From an uncultured Pelagibacteraceae bacterium (GTDB lineage: Bacteria > Pseudomonadota > Alphaproteobacteria > Pelagibacterales > Pelagibacteraceae), in NCBI GenBank assembly GCA_902592265.1, contig CACJDV010000001.1, forward strand, positions 62,001 to 126,000: 64,000 nucleotides of DNA, written 5' to 3'. The position numbers were made by a program, and so were the translations under genes. This document shows, piece by piece, positions 10,846 to 19,257 of the stretch; positions within the stretch are counted from its first letter, which is position 1, and every line of letters starts with the position of its first letter. The notes under the pieces are model-generated. The model was not told the DNA's origin. It made no database searches and was given only the letters and a program-made list of their open reading frames with translations.

Positions 10846-11436
10846 ATGAAGCGTAAAGGTAAAATAAGTAGGAAAACAAAAGAAACAAGCATTAGTGTTG
10901 ATTTAAATATTGATGGTAAAGGTAAATACAAAATTGACACAGGAATAGGTTTTTTAAACCACATGCTTGAACAACTATCTAAGCATTCTTCAATAGATAT
11001 GAGTATAAAAGCTAAAGGAGATACTCATATTGATCTACACCACACAACTGAAGACACAGGAATCGCTATTGGTGAAGCTTTAAAAAAAGCTTTGAAAAAA
11101 TCTGTTGGAATCAGAAGGTATGCTCATGCGATGATCCCAATGGATGAAACTCTATCACGTGTTGCAATTGATATTTCAAATAGACCCTACCTAATATGGA
11201 AAGTAAATTTAAAAGTTGAAAAGCTTGGTGAGATGGACACAGAACTCTTTAAAGAGTGGTTTCAAGCTTTTTCCCAAGCAGCAGGAATTACCTTACACGT
11301 TGAAAATATTTATGGCGATAATAGTCATCACATTATTGAGTCTTGTTTTAAAGGACTTGCAAGATCGTTAAGAGCTGCACTAGAGATAGATCCCAGGAAT
11401 AGTAAATCAATTCCCTCTACTAAAGGCTCGTTATAA
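10846..11436 (+). CDS. hisB: Imidazoleglycerol-phosphate dehydratase
   Basis: [34 protein letters not shown]. Confidence 0.97.
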   Translation: MKRKGKISRKTKETSISVDLNIDGKGKYKIDTGIGFLNHMLEQLSKHSSIDMSIKAKGDTHIDLHHTTEDTGIAIGEALKKALKKSVGIRRYAHAMIPMDETLSRVAIDISNRPYLIWKVNLKVEKLGEMDTELFKEWFQAFSQAAGITLHVENIYGDNSHHIIESCFKGLARSLRAALEIDPRNSKSIPSTKGSL

Positions 11437-11441
11437 AATTA

Positions 11442-12068
11442 ATGAAAGTTACAATTGTTGATTACAACTCGGGCAATATAAGCTCGGTAATAAACTCTTT
11501 CAAAGAAGTTGCAAAGGATAAGGCAAATATTGAGGTCTCATCAGTTTTAGATAAGATCAAATCTAGTGACAAAGTAATTTTACCAGGACAAGGTTCATTT
11601 AAGAACTGTATAGAGGCTTTGAAAAAAATTAATGGTCTTACGGATACTTTAAATGAATTTGTGATAAGTAAAAAAAAACCAGTTCTTGGAATTTGCGTTG
11701 GCTTACAAATGTTTGCTGATATAGGTTATGAAGAAACTAAAACTAATGGTCTGGGCTGGATATCAGGCAATGTATCAAAAATTGACAATCAAAATGGAAA
11801 ATACAAACTTCCTCATATTGGATGGAATCAAATTGAGATTGTTAAGAATAGTAAAATTTTCAAAGACATAGAAAATAAATCTCACATGTATTTCGTGCAC
11901 AGTTATGAATTTATTCCTGAAGACAAAAATGTAATCTCTGCAACAACAGAATATTCATCAAATATTGTTTGCTCTGTCGAAAAGGAAAATATTTTTGGAA
12001 CCCAATTTCATCCTGAAAAAAGCGATAAATTAGGGTTAAAAATGATAGACAATTTTTTGAGACTATAA
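11442..12068 (+). CDS. hisH: Imidazole glycerol phosphate synthase glutaminase subunit
   Basis: ORF; VDYNSGN, LGICVGLQM, GTQFHPEKS. Confidence 0.96.
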   Translation: MKVTIVDYNSGNISSVINSFKEVAKDKANIEVSSVLDKIKSSDKVILPGQGSFKNCIEALKKINGLTDTLNEFVISKKKPVLGICVGLQMFADIGYEETKTNGLGWISGNVSKIDNQNGKYKLPHIGWNQIEIVKNSKIFKDIENKSHMYFVHSYEFIPEDKNVISATTEYSSNIVCSVEKENIFGTQFHPEKSDKLGLKMIDNFLRL

Positions 12069-12069
12069 A

Positions 12070-12924
12070 ATGAAGAACATAGACTTAAGTTCCTTTGTAG
12101 GAAAGAATGTGAATGATCTATTAAAAAAAGGTGATCAACTCTTTAATGATAATCTTGAAGGCAAAATACATGCACATAAAATTTACTCAGAACTATTAGA
12201 GCAAGTACCAAATATTTACTCAAGTGGCAATGAACATGCTTTCAGAGGTATGTTAAGACAAAAAATTTGGAACTGCGAAAGATCTTTTTTTTGGAACGAA
12301 AAATATACTTCTCAAGCGGGACAGGACAAAATTATTAAAAAAATTTTTTTTGATGGAAAAAAAAATGGATTTTTTATTGAGATAGGCGCCTACGATGGAA
12401 TTAGTGGAAGTAACTGCTACCATTTCGAAAGATTTTTAAATTGGGACGGAGTCGCTATTGAGCCCTCAATTATACAATTTGAGAAGTTAAAAAAGAATAG
12501 AAAGTGCAAACTTCTTAATAATGCAATTAGTAACGAGGTAAAAGAAGTTGAGTTTATAGAAGTTACCGAGGGTCTTACTCAAATGAGTGGTATTAATGAT
12601 AGTTCATTCAAGAGAAATATTAACATTATTTCTAAAGATCATCCTAGCAAAACTAAATCAATAAATCTTAAAACTATTACTTTTAATGAGATAGTGCCGA
12701 AAAATAAAGAGATAGATTATTTATCTATAGATATAGAGGGTGGAGAAATGAATTTATTAAAATCAATAGACTTTAAAAATAATAATATAAAGGTAATTTC
12801 TGTAGAAAATAATGTACCAAAAGAACAAGATTTCAAAAAATTTTTTGAAGAAATAAATTTTATTTATCTCGATAGAATAGGGCAAGATGAAATATTTTAT
12901 AATAATGAATATTTTAAATTTTAA
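12070..12924 (+). CDS. FkbM-family SAM-dependent methyltransferase
   Basis: ORF; GFFIEIGAYDG...AIEPS...DYLSIDIEGGEMNLL motifs of FkbM methyltransferases. Confidence 0.85.
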   Translation: MKNIDLSSFVGKNVNDLLKKGDQLFNDNLEGKIHAHKIYSELLEQVPNIYSSGNEHAFRGMLRQKIWNCERSFFWNEKYTSQAGQDKIIKKIFFDGKKNGFFIEIGAYDGISGSNCYHFERFLNWDGVAIEPSIIQFEKLKKNRKCKLLNNAISNEVKEVEFIEVTEGLTQMSGINDSSFKRNINIISKDHPSKTKSINLKTITFNEIVPKNKEIDYLSIDIEGGEMNLLKSIDFKNNNIKVISVENNVPKEQDFKKFFEEINFIYLDRIGQDEIFYNNEYFKF

Positions 12925-12927
12925 TAA

Positions 12928-13644
12928 ATGAAAATTTTTCCAGCAATAGATATAAAAGATAAAAAATGTGTAAGACTAGTTAAGGGAGATTTTGATAACA
13001 AAACTGAGTATGAAATGTCTCCAATTGAACAAGCAAGGAAATACAAAGATCATGGATTTAGAAATTTACACATAGTTGATTTAGATGGGGCTTTAACTGG
13101 TGAAACAGCAAATTTAGATATTATTCAGAATATAATTGGTAAATTTAATTTAAAGATTGAGGTAGGTGGTGGTATTAGAAATTCTGATAGTATTCAAAAA
13201 TATATTGATGCTGGTGTTGAAAAAGTAATCTTAGGAAGTGCTGCAATTAAAGACAAAAATTTTTTAAAAGAGTCGTGTAAAAAATTTCCAAATAAAATTG
13301 CTTTAGGTTTAGATGCCAAAGATGGTTATTTATTAGTATCAGGATGGAAAGAAAATTCTAATCAATTAACTTTAGATTACTTGAAAGAAGTTAATGATTA
13401 TGGTGTTAGCAGACTGATCTATACCGATATAAATCGTGATGGTATGAAACAAAGTCCAAATTTTGATGAAACATCAAGAGTTGCAGAGATATCAAGTTGC
13501 CCAGTAATTATATCTGGTGGAGTTTCATCAATAAATGATATTAAAAAAGCTAAAAGTTTAAATAACATTGAGGGCATTATAGTTGGGAAAGCAATTTATG
13601 ATGGCGATATTAAATTAGAAGATCTAGCAATGGAAATAAATTGA
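12928..13644 (+). CDS. hisA: ProFAR isomerase
   Basis: ORF; FPAIDIKDKKCVRLVKGDF, EVGGGIR. Confidence 0.96.
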   Translation: MKIFPAIDIKDKKCVRLVKGDFDNKTEYEMSPIEQARKYKDHGFRNLHIVDLDGALTGETANLDIIQNIIGKFNLKIEVGGGIRNSDSIQKYIDAGVEKVILGSAAIKDKNFLKESCKKFPNKIALGLDAKDGYLLVSGWKENSNQLTLDYLKEVNDYGVSRLIYTDINRDGMKQSPNFDETSRVAEISSCPVIISGGVSSINDIKKAKSLNNIEGIIVGKAIYDGDIKLEDLAMEIN

Positions 13645-13734
13645 ATGAAGCCTATTGATTATATTAGTCTCTATCTTTTAGTTATCGTAATGAGTTTTGT
13701 GAGTGTAAATTTTTTGTATAGAATGTTTTTTTGA
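13645..13734 (+). CDS. Putative 29-aa single-TM microprotein ([29 protein letters not shown])
   Basis: Read directly: ATG immediately follows the hisA TGA; TGA stop at 13732-13734 overlaps the hisF start region. Too short for the ORF track. Confidence 0.5.
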   Translation: MKPIDYISLYLLVIVMSFVSVNFLYRMFF

Positions 13735-13736
13735 AA

Positions 13737-14492
13737 ATGCTTAAAAATAGAATAATACCTTGTCTAGATGTTAAAAATGGTCGAGTTGTAAAAGGTATTA
13801 ACTTTATAGATCTTAAAGATGCAGGAGACCCTGTAGAACAAGCTAAAATTTACAGCGATGGTGGAGCAGACGAAATTTGCTTCTTAGATATTACTGCTTC
13901 AAATGAAAATAGGGATACTATTTATGATGTTGTGAAGGAAACCTCAAAAAAATGTTTTGTTCCTTTAACTGTTGGAGGAGGTGTTAGAAATATTGAGGAT
14001 ATTAACAAATTACTAAATTGCGGAGCTGATAAAGTCTCAATTAACACTGCTGCGGTTGAAAATTCAAAAGTCGTTATTGATAGTTCAAAAAAATTTGGGT
14101 CTCAATGTATTGTCGTAGCCATCGATGCAAAAAAAAATGGAGATAAGTGGGAAGTGTTTACTCATGGAGGAAGAAATAATAGTGGTATTAATGCATTGGA
14201 GTATGCAGAACAAATGGAAAAAAATGGTGCAGGGGAATTATTAGTTACATCCATGGATAGAGACGGAACACAAGCAGGTTATGATATTGATCTCATGTCA
14301 AAAATTTCATCTAAAGTAAATATTCCTGTTATTGCATCTGGTGGTGTTGGTAATTTAGACCACTTAGTCGACGGAATTAAATTAGGAAAAGCTAGTGCAG
14401 TTTTGGCAGCCTCCATATTTCACTATGGAAAACACTCTATAAAAGAAGCTAAGGATTATTTGGACTCAAAGGGAATACCTGTTAGAATTTGA
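13737..14492 (+). CDS. hisF: Imidazole glycerol phosphate synthase cyclase subunit (ATG at 13737 preferred; alternative TTG at 13731)
   Basis: [26 protein letters not shown]. Confidence 0.95.
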   Translation: MLKNRIIPCLDVKNGRVVKGINFIDLKDAGDPVEQAKIYSDGGADEICFLDITASNENRDTIYDVVKETSKKCFVPLTVGGGVRNIEDINKLLNCGADKVSINTAAVENSKVVIDSSKKFGSQCIVVAIDAKKNGDKWEVFTHGGRNNSGINALEYAEQMEKNGAGELLVTSMDRDGTQAGYDIDLMSKISSKVNIPVIASGGVGNLDHLVDGIKLGKASAVLAASIFHYGKHSIKEAKDYLDSKGIPVRI

Positions 14493-14493
14493 C

Positions 14494-14766
14494 ATGCTTA
14501 ATACTTTAGAAAGCTTATTTAATCTTGCAAGAGAGCGAAAAAAAACTCCAGTAGATGGTTCTTATACAAATAAATTACTTAGTGATAAATCTCTAAGCAA
14601 AAAAAAGGTTCTTGAAGAAATTAATGAACTTATTGAGGCAGTAGATAATAACTCTAACAAAATTCATGAAGCTGCAGATGTCCTTTATCACTTAATAATG
14701 TATTTAGAGGCAAATGACATAAATATAGAAGACGTTCTGACTGAATTAGACAAACGTAAAAAATAA
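14494..14766 (+). CDS. hisE: Phosphoribosyl-ATP pyrophosphatase
   Basis: ORF; KVLEEINELIEAV, EAADVLYHLIMYL. Confidence 0.92.
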   Translation: MLNTLESLFNLARERKKTPVDGSYTNKLLSDKSLSKKKVLEEINELIEAVDNNSNKIHEAADVLYHLIMYLEANDINIEDVLTELDKRKK

Positions 14767-14804
14767 CTTCATTAATTTAATAATATTTGTTACAAATCTA
14801 TAAA

Positions 14805-14832
14805 AATCAGAGTTATTGCGGAAGGTCTGATT
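14805..14832 (+). promoter_or_regulatory. Small stem-loop (AATCAGA-14 nt-TCTGATT) in the leader before the CoA-ester lyase
   Basis: Perfect 7-bp inverted repeat 14805-14811 / 14826-14832. Confidence 0.3.
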
Positions 14833-14855
14833 ATAAAAAATCTGAAATTTAAACT

Positions 14856-15794
14856 ATGAGCCATAAATATTATAAACCCGCAAAATCAAGACTACAAAGA
14901 AGCGAACTAGCAGTTCCAGGTTCATCCCCAAAAATGTTTGAGAAGGCACTTAATTCAGATGCTGATTACATTTTTTTAGACTTAGAAGATGCAGTTTCTC
15001 CTAATGACAAAGTTTCAGCCAGAGCAAATGTAATAAAGGCATTAAATGAAATGAATTGGAGAGAAAAAGGCAAAACAATTTCAGTGAGAATAAATAGTTT
15101 AGACACTCATTATATGTATAGTGATTTAGTAGAAATAGTTGAACAAGCTGGAAAAAATGTTGATACAATTCTTGTACCTAAAGCAGGAACAGATAGTGAT
15201 GTTTACATGGTTGATTGTTTGTTAACTCAAATTGAGACACATAAAAAAATTAAAAATAAAATTGGTATTGAATGCTTGATTGAAACAGCCTTAGGCATGT
15301 CCAACATTAAAGAAATAGCAAAATCAAGTGATAGACTTGAGGCTTTACACTTTGGTGTTGCAGATTATGCGGCAAGTTTAAGAGCAAGAACTGTTGTGAT
15401 AGGAGGTTTAAATCCAGACTATCCTGGAGATCAATGGCATCATGGATTATCAGAATTAGTCATGACTTGTAGGGCGTACGGTTTAAGAGCAATTGATGGA
15501 CCATTTGGAGATTTTAATGATCCTGATGCATATGTTGCGGCTGCAAAAAGAGGAGCTGCAATAGGAATAGAGGGTAAATGGGCAATTCATCCATCACAAA
15601 TTGAATTAGCAAACAAAGTATTTTCTCCTCCAGATTTAGAAGTTAGTAAAGCAAAACGAATTTTAGAAGAACTTGAAAAGGCAGCTAAAGAGGGAAAGGG
15701 AGCGGCTCAACTCGATGGAAGAATGATTGATGCAGCATCAGCAAGAATGGCAGAAAATATTGTAAATATAAATAAATTAATAAATAATAAGTAA
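14856..15794 (+). CDS. mcl: HpcH/HpaI/CitE family CoA ester lyase (malyl-CoA lyase-like)
   Basis: ORF; RSELAVPGSSPKMFEKAL, DYIFLDLEDAVSPNDK; next to malate-CoA ligase-like subunits. Confidence 0.82.
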   Translation: MSHKYYKPAKSRLQRSELAVPGSSPKMFEKALNSDADYIFLDLEDAVSPNDKVSARANVIKALNEMNWREKGKTISVRINSLDTHYMYSDLVEIVEQAGKNVDTILVPKAGTDSDVYMVDCLLTQIETHKKIKNKIGIECLIETALGMSNIKEIAKSSDRLEALHFGVADYAASLRARTVVIGGLNPDYPGDQWHHGLSELVMTCRAYGLRAIDGPFGDFNDPDAYVAAAKRGAAIGIEGKWAIHPSQIELANKVFSPPDLEVSKAKRILEELEKAAKEGKGAAQLDGRMIDAASARMAENIVNINKLINNK

Positions 15795-15796
15795 AT

Positions 15797-16957
15797 ATGG
15801 ATATCCACGAATATCAAGCGAAAGAAATTTTAGCAAGTTTTGGAGTTACAATCCCAAGAGGAGGAATAGTTTATAGCCCAGAGACTGCGGAAAACAAAGC
15901 GAGAGAAATTGGTGGATCAAAATGGGTTGTTAAAGCACAAATTCATTCTGGTGCAAGAGGAAAAGCTGGAGGCGTGGTTCTTTGCAATTCTCCCCTAGAA
16001 GTTGCTCAAGCAACAGACAAACTTCTAGGAAAAAAATTGGTAACTAATCAAACAGGACCCCAGGGTAAAATTGTGAATAGAATTTATATAGAGGAGGCAA
16101 CAGATATTGAAAAAGAATTATATCTAGGATTAGTTTTTGACAGAAGCTCTGAGAGTATAATGATTGTAGCTTCAACTGAAGGTGGGATGAGCGTAGAGGA
16201 AATTGCTAAAGAAAAACCACACTCAATAATTAGGTCTAAAATAGAAGTTGCTGTTGGTATACAAGATTTTCAAGCAAGAGAACTAGCTTTTGGGTTAGGA
16301 ATAGAACCAGAATTAATTAGAAGGGTCTCAGAAACGATAATAGGTTGTGCAAAAGCTTTTAGCGAGCTAGACGCAACAATGGTTGAGGTAAATCCATTAG
16401 TAATTTCAAAACAAAAACAAATATTGGCTTTAGACTGTAAGATGAGTTTTGACAATAATGCAATGTTCAGAAGAGATAAAGTTTCTGAATTAAGAGACAA
16501 AACACAGGAAGATGAAAAAGAAGTTTACGCTTCTGATAGAGGTTTAAATTATGTGAGTTTAGACGGTAACATAGGAAACATCATTAATGGTGCTGGATTA
16601 GCAATGGCATCAATGGATATGATTAAATTAGCAGGAGGGGAACCAGCTAATTTTCTTGATGTTGGTGGAGGAGCGACACCTGAAAAAATAGTAAAGGCAT
16701 TTAGACTAATCACTATGGACAAGAAGGTAAAAGTAATTCTTGTAAATATTTTCGCTGGGATAAATCGATGTGATTGGGTAGCGGAGGGGATAGTCCAGGC
16801 ATTAGAAAAAATAGAAATTAAAGTTCCTTTGGTAATTAGACTTGCTGGAACTAATGTTGAAAAAGGTAATAAGATATTAAAAGAGAGTAAATTGAATTAT
16901 ATAGAGGCAAGCACATTAGAGGAGGCTGCTAATAAAGCTGTAGCTGCATTAAAATAA
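15797..16957 (+). CDS. mtkA: Malate-CoA ligase beta subunit (MtkA/SucC-like ATP-grasp)
   Basis: ORF; MDIHEYQAKEIL, VVKAQIHSGARGKAGGV; adjacency to mcl favours Mtk over SucC. Confidence 0.78.
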   Translation: MDIHEYQAKEILASFGVTIPRGGIVYSPETAENKAREIGGSKWVVKAQIHSGARGKAGGVVLCNSPLEVAQATDKLLGKKLVTNQTGPQGKIVNRIYIEEATDIEKELYLGLVFDRSSESIMIVASTEGGMSVEEIAKEKPHSIIRSKIEVAVGIQDFQARELAFGLGIEPELIRRVSETIIGCAKAFSELDATMVEVNPLVISKQKQILALDCKMSFDNNAMFRRDKVSELRDKTQEDEKEVYASDRGLNYVSLDGNIGNIINGAGLAMASMDMIKLAGGEPANFLDVGGGATPEKIVKAFRLITMDKKVKVILVNIFAGINRCDWVAEGIVQALEKIEIKVPLVIRLAGTNVEKGNKILKESKLNYIEASTLEEAANKAVAALK

Positions 16958-16958
16958 A

Positions 16959-17846
16959 ATGTCCGTAATAATTCATAAAGACACAAAAATAATAATTCAG
17001 GGCTTTACAGGAAAAATGGGAACTTTTCATGCTGAAGAAATGATTAAATATGGATCAGATGTAGTTGGTGGTGTTACACCCGGCAAAGGAGGCCAAAAAC
17101 ATTTGGATAGACCAGTATTTGATACCGTAAAAGATGCTGTAAAAAATACTGGCGCTACAGCATCAATATTATTTGTACCACCTGCTTTTGCAGCAGACTC
17201 TGCAATGGAAGCAGCTGATGCAGGAATAAAAACTTGTGTAGCTATAGTAGATGGTATTCCATCACACGATATGATTAAGATCAAAAGATATATGAGAAGG
17301 TATTCACGAGCTGAAAAAATGACATTGGTTGGACCTAATTGTGCAGGAATTATAAGCCCAGGGAAATCAATGTTAGGAATAATGCCTGGTCATATTTATA
17401 AGGAAGGAAGAGTTGGAATTATAAGTCGATCTGGAACATTAGGATATGAGGCAGCACAACAATTGAAAAATTTAAATATAGGAATTTCAACAAGTGTTGG
17501 TATTGGTGGAGATCCTATTAATGGAAGCTCATTTAGAGATATTATAGAAAAATTTGAAACTGATGATGAAACTGATGTAATTCTAATGATTGGAGAAATA
17601 GGTGGTCCCCAAGAAGTGGCAGCAGGTGAATTTGCAAAAGAGAATATGAAAAAACCAGTGGTTGGATACATTGCTGGATTAACTGCACCTAAAGGTAGAG
17701 TAATGGGCCATGCAGGTGCAATAGTCTCAGCTTATGGAGAAAGTGCTATAGAGAAAGTCGAGATTTTAAAAGAATGTGGAGTAACCATATCGAAAAATCC
17801 TTCTGTAATGGGTGATACTGTTAAGTCAGTTTTAGAAAAAATTTAA
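16959..17846 (+). CDS. mtkB: Malate-CoA ligase alpha subunit (MtkB/SucD-like)
   Basis: ORF; IQGFTGKMGTFHAEEMI, GHAGAIVS. Confidence 0.78.
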   Translation: MSVIIHKDTKIIIQGFTGKMGTFHAEEMIKYGSDVVGGVTPGKGGQKHLDRPVFDTVKDAVKNTGATASILFVPPAFAADSAMEAADAGIKTCVAIVDGIPSHDMIKIKRYMRRYSRAEKMTLVGPNCAGIISPGKSMLGIMPGHIYKEGRVGIISRSGTLGYEAAQQLKNLNIGISTSVGIGGDPINGSSFRDIIEKFETDDETDVILMIGEIGGPQEVAAGEFAKENMKKPVVGYIAGLTAPKGRVMGHAGAIVSAYGESAIEKVEILKECGVTISKNPSVMGDTVKSVLEKI

Positions 17847-18212
17847 ATGATTTACGATGATAATAATATTTTTGCTAAAATTTTACGTGGAGAAATCCCA
17901 TGTAATAAAATTTATGAAGATGAGTTTGTTTTATCATTTTATGATATTAACCCACAGAAAAAAATTCATGCACTAGTAATACCCAAGGGAAAATATATTG
18001 ACCTTGATGATTTTAGTCAAAAAGCCTCCCCAGATGAAATGGTTGGTTTATTAAAAGGTATAAATTTAGTTGCAAAAAAACTTGGTATATCAGTAGACGG
18101 CGGTAAAGGTTATCGCGCCCTAGCTAATATTTCTGAACACGGCGGTCAAGAAGTACCTCATTTACATTTTCATCTATTTGGAGGTGAAAAAGTTGGAAAG
18201 ATGGTGGAGTGA
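17847..18212 (+). CDS. HIT family (HinT-like) protein
   Basis: ORF; NIFAKILRGEIPCNKIYED, VPHLHFHLFGG (HxHxH). Confidence 0.93.
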   Translation: MIYDDNNIFAKILRGEIPCNKIYEDEFVLSFYDINPQKKIHALVIPKGKYIDLDDFSQKASPDEMVGLLKGINLVAKKLGISVDGGKGYRALANISEHGGQEVPHLHFHLFGGEKVGKMVE

Positions 18213-18712
18213 GCACTAAAGTTGAAAGAAATTACTTAGAAATCAATTCACTTAAAGATTTAAAGGGAACAAAATTTTCTCCAGAAAATTATTCAATTGA
18301 TTTTAGTGATCCAGCAGATTTTCAAATAAATAAGTTTTTTTATAAAAGCATCGGAAAAGAGCATCGATGGACGGATCGATTGGTTTGGACAGATAAACAG
18401 TGGATAAAATATATTTCTGATCAAAAGGTAAAAACTTATATTCTTAAAAAAGCTAATGATATGGCTGGATATTTTGAACTTATTTTTCATAAGGAAAAAA
18501 AGGAGACAGAAATTGCTTATCTAGGTTTACTAAAAGAATATCAAAATAAAAAATTAGGCTCTTTCCTCTTGACATCAGCTATAAAAAATTCTTTTTCTGA
18601 AAATACTAATAGAGTATGGGTGCATACTTGCTCTCTAGACCATAAGAACGCATTAAATAATTATATCTCAAGGGGTATGAGAATTTATAAAACAGAGTTT
18701 GTTTCAATTTAA
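18209..18712 (+). CDS. GNAT family N-acetyltransferase (GTG start)
   Basis: ORF; EIAYLGLLKEYQNKKLGSFLLTSAI. Confidence 0.82.
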   Translation: MSTKVERNYLEINSLKDLKGTKFSPENYSIDFSDPADFQINKFFYKSIGKEHRWTDRLVWTDKQWIKYISDQKVKTYILKKANDMAGYFELIFHKEKKETEIAYLGLLKEYQNKKLGSFLLTSAIKNSFSENTNRVWVHTCSLDHKNALNNYISRGMRIYKTEFVSI

Positions 18713-19257
18713 TTTTGTTGAGGAAGAACGAATAAATTACTATTCAATTTTTGATTTTTTTTAACTGAATCTAAAAAAGTGATACTAAGATTTTGATAAA
18801 TGTCTGTAGTTTGCCAACCGATCAAATCAAGGGTGTCATAATCAAAGAAAATATTCACCTCAAAATCTTCTTCAAAAAACTTAAAATTTACAAATCTATT
18901 ATCAAGGATTCTTTCATTTAAATTTTTGATTTTATCAATTAAAAATTTTTTATTTAATATTAAATTTAATGGTGTTCGTTCAAGGGGATATAGGTAATAG
19001 CTACTATTAGTCTTTATGACTATGGATTTTCCATTGGAAACTAAAATTTTGTTATTCTTTAAATTATATTTGCAAAAAATTTTTTGAGGGTATGAAAGAG
19101 CACAATGGCCATTTTCTGTTTTACCATTAATGTTTTGCTCAAAGTTAAATGTCAAGTTTTTAGTAGTTCTTAAATTTTGAATAATTTTTTCTTTAACATT
19201 TGCTGAAGCCTCAACAATTGAAAAAAAAAGAAATAAAAAAATTAATTTATTAATCAT
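18709..19257 (-). CDS. lolA: LolA-like outer-membrane lipoprotein carrier protein
   Basis: ORF with signal peptide; LTFNFEQNINGKTENGHCALSYPQKIFCKY typical of the LolA family; next to ftsK. Confidence 0.78.
   Translation of the reverse strand: MINKLIFLFLFFSIVEASANVKEKIIQNLRTTKNLTFNFEQNINGKTENGHCALSYPQKIFCKYNLKNNKILVSNGKSIVIKTNSSYYLYPLERTPLNLILNKKFLIDKIKNLNERILDNRFVNFKFFEEDFEVNIFFDYDTLDLIGWQTTDIYQNLSITFLDSVKKNQKLNSNLFVLPQQN

Noticed and set aside
16270-17671. Minus-strand ORFs 16270-16500, 17027-17284, 17396-17671
   Set aside because: Antisense to mtkA/mtkB-like genes.
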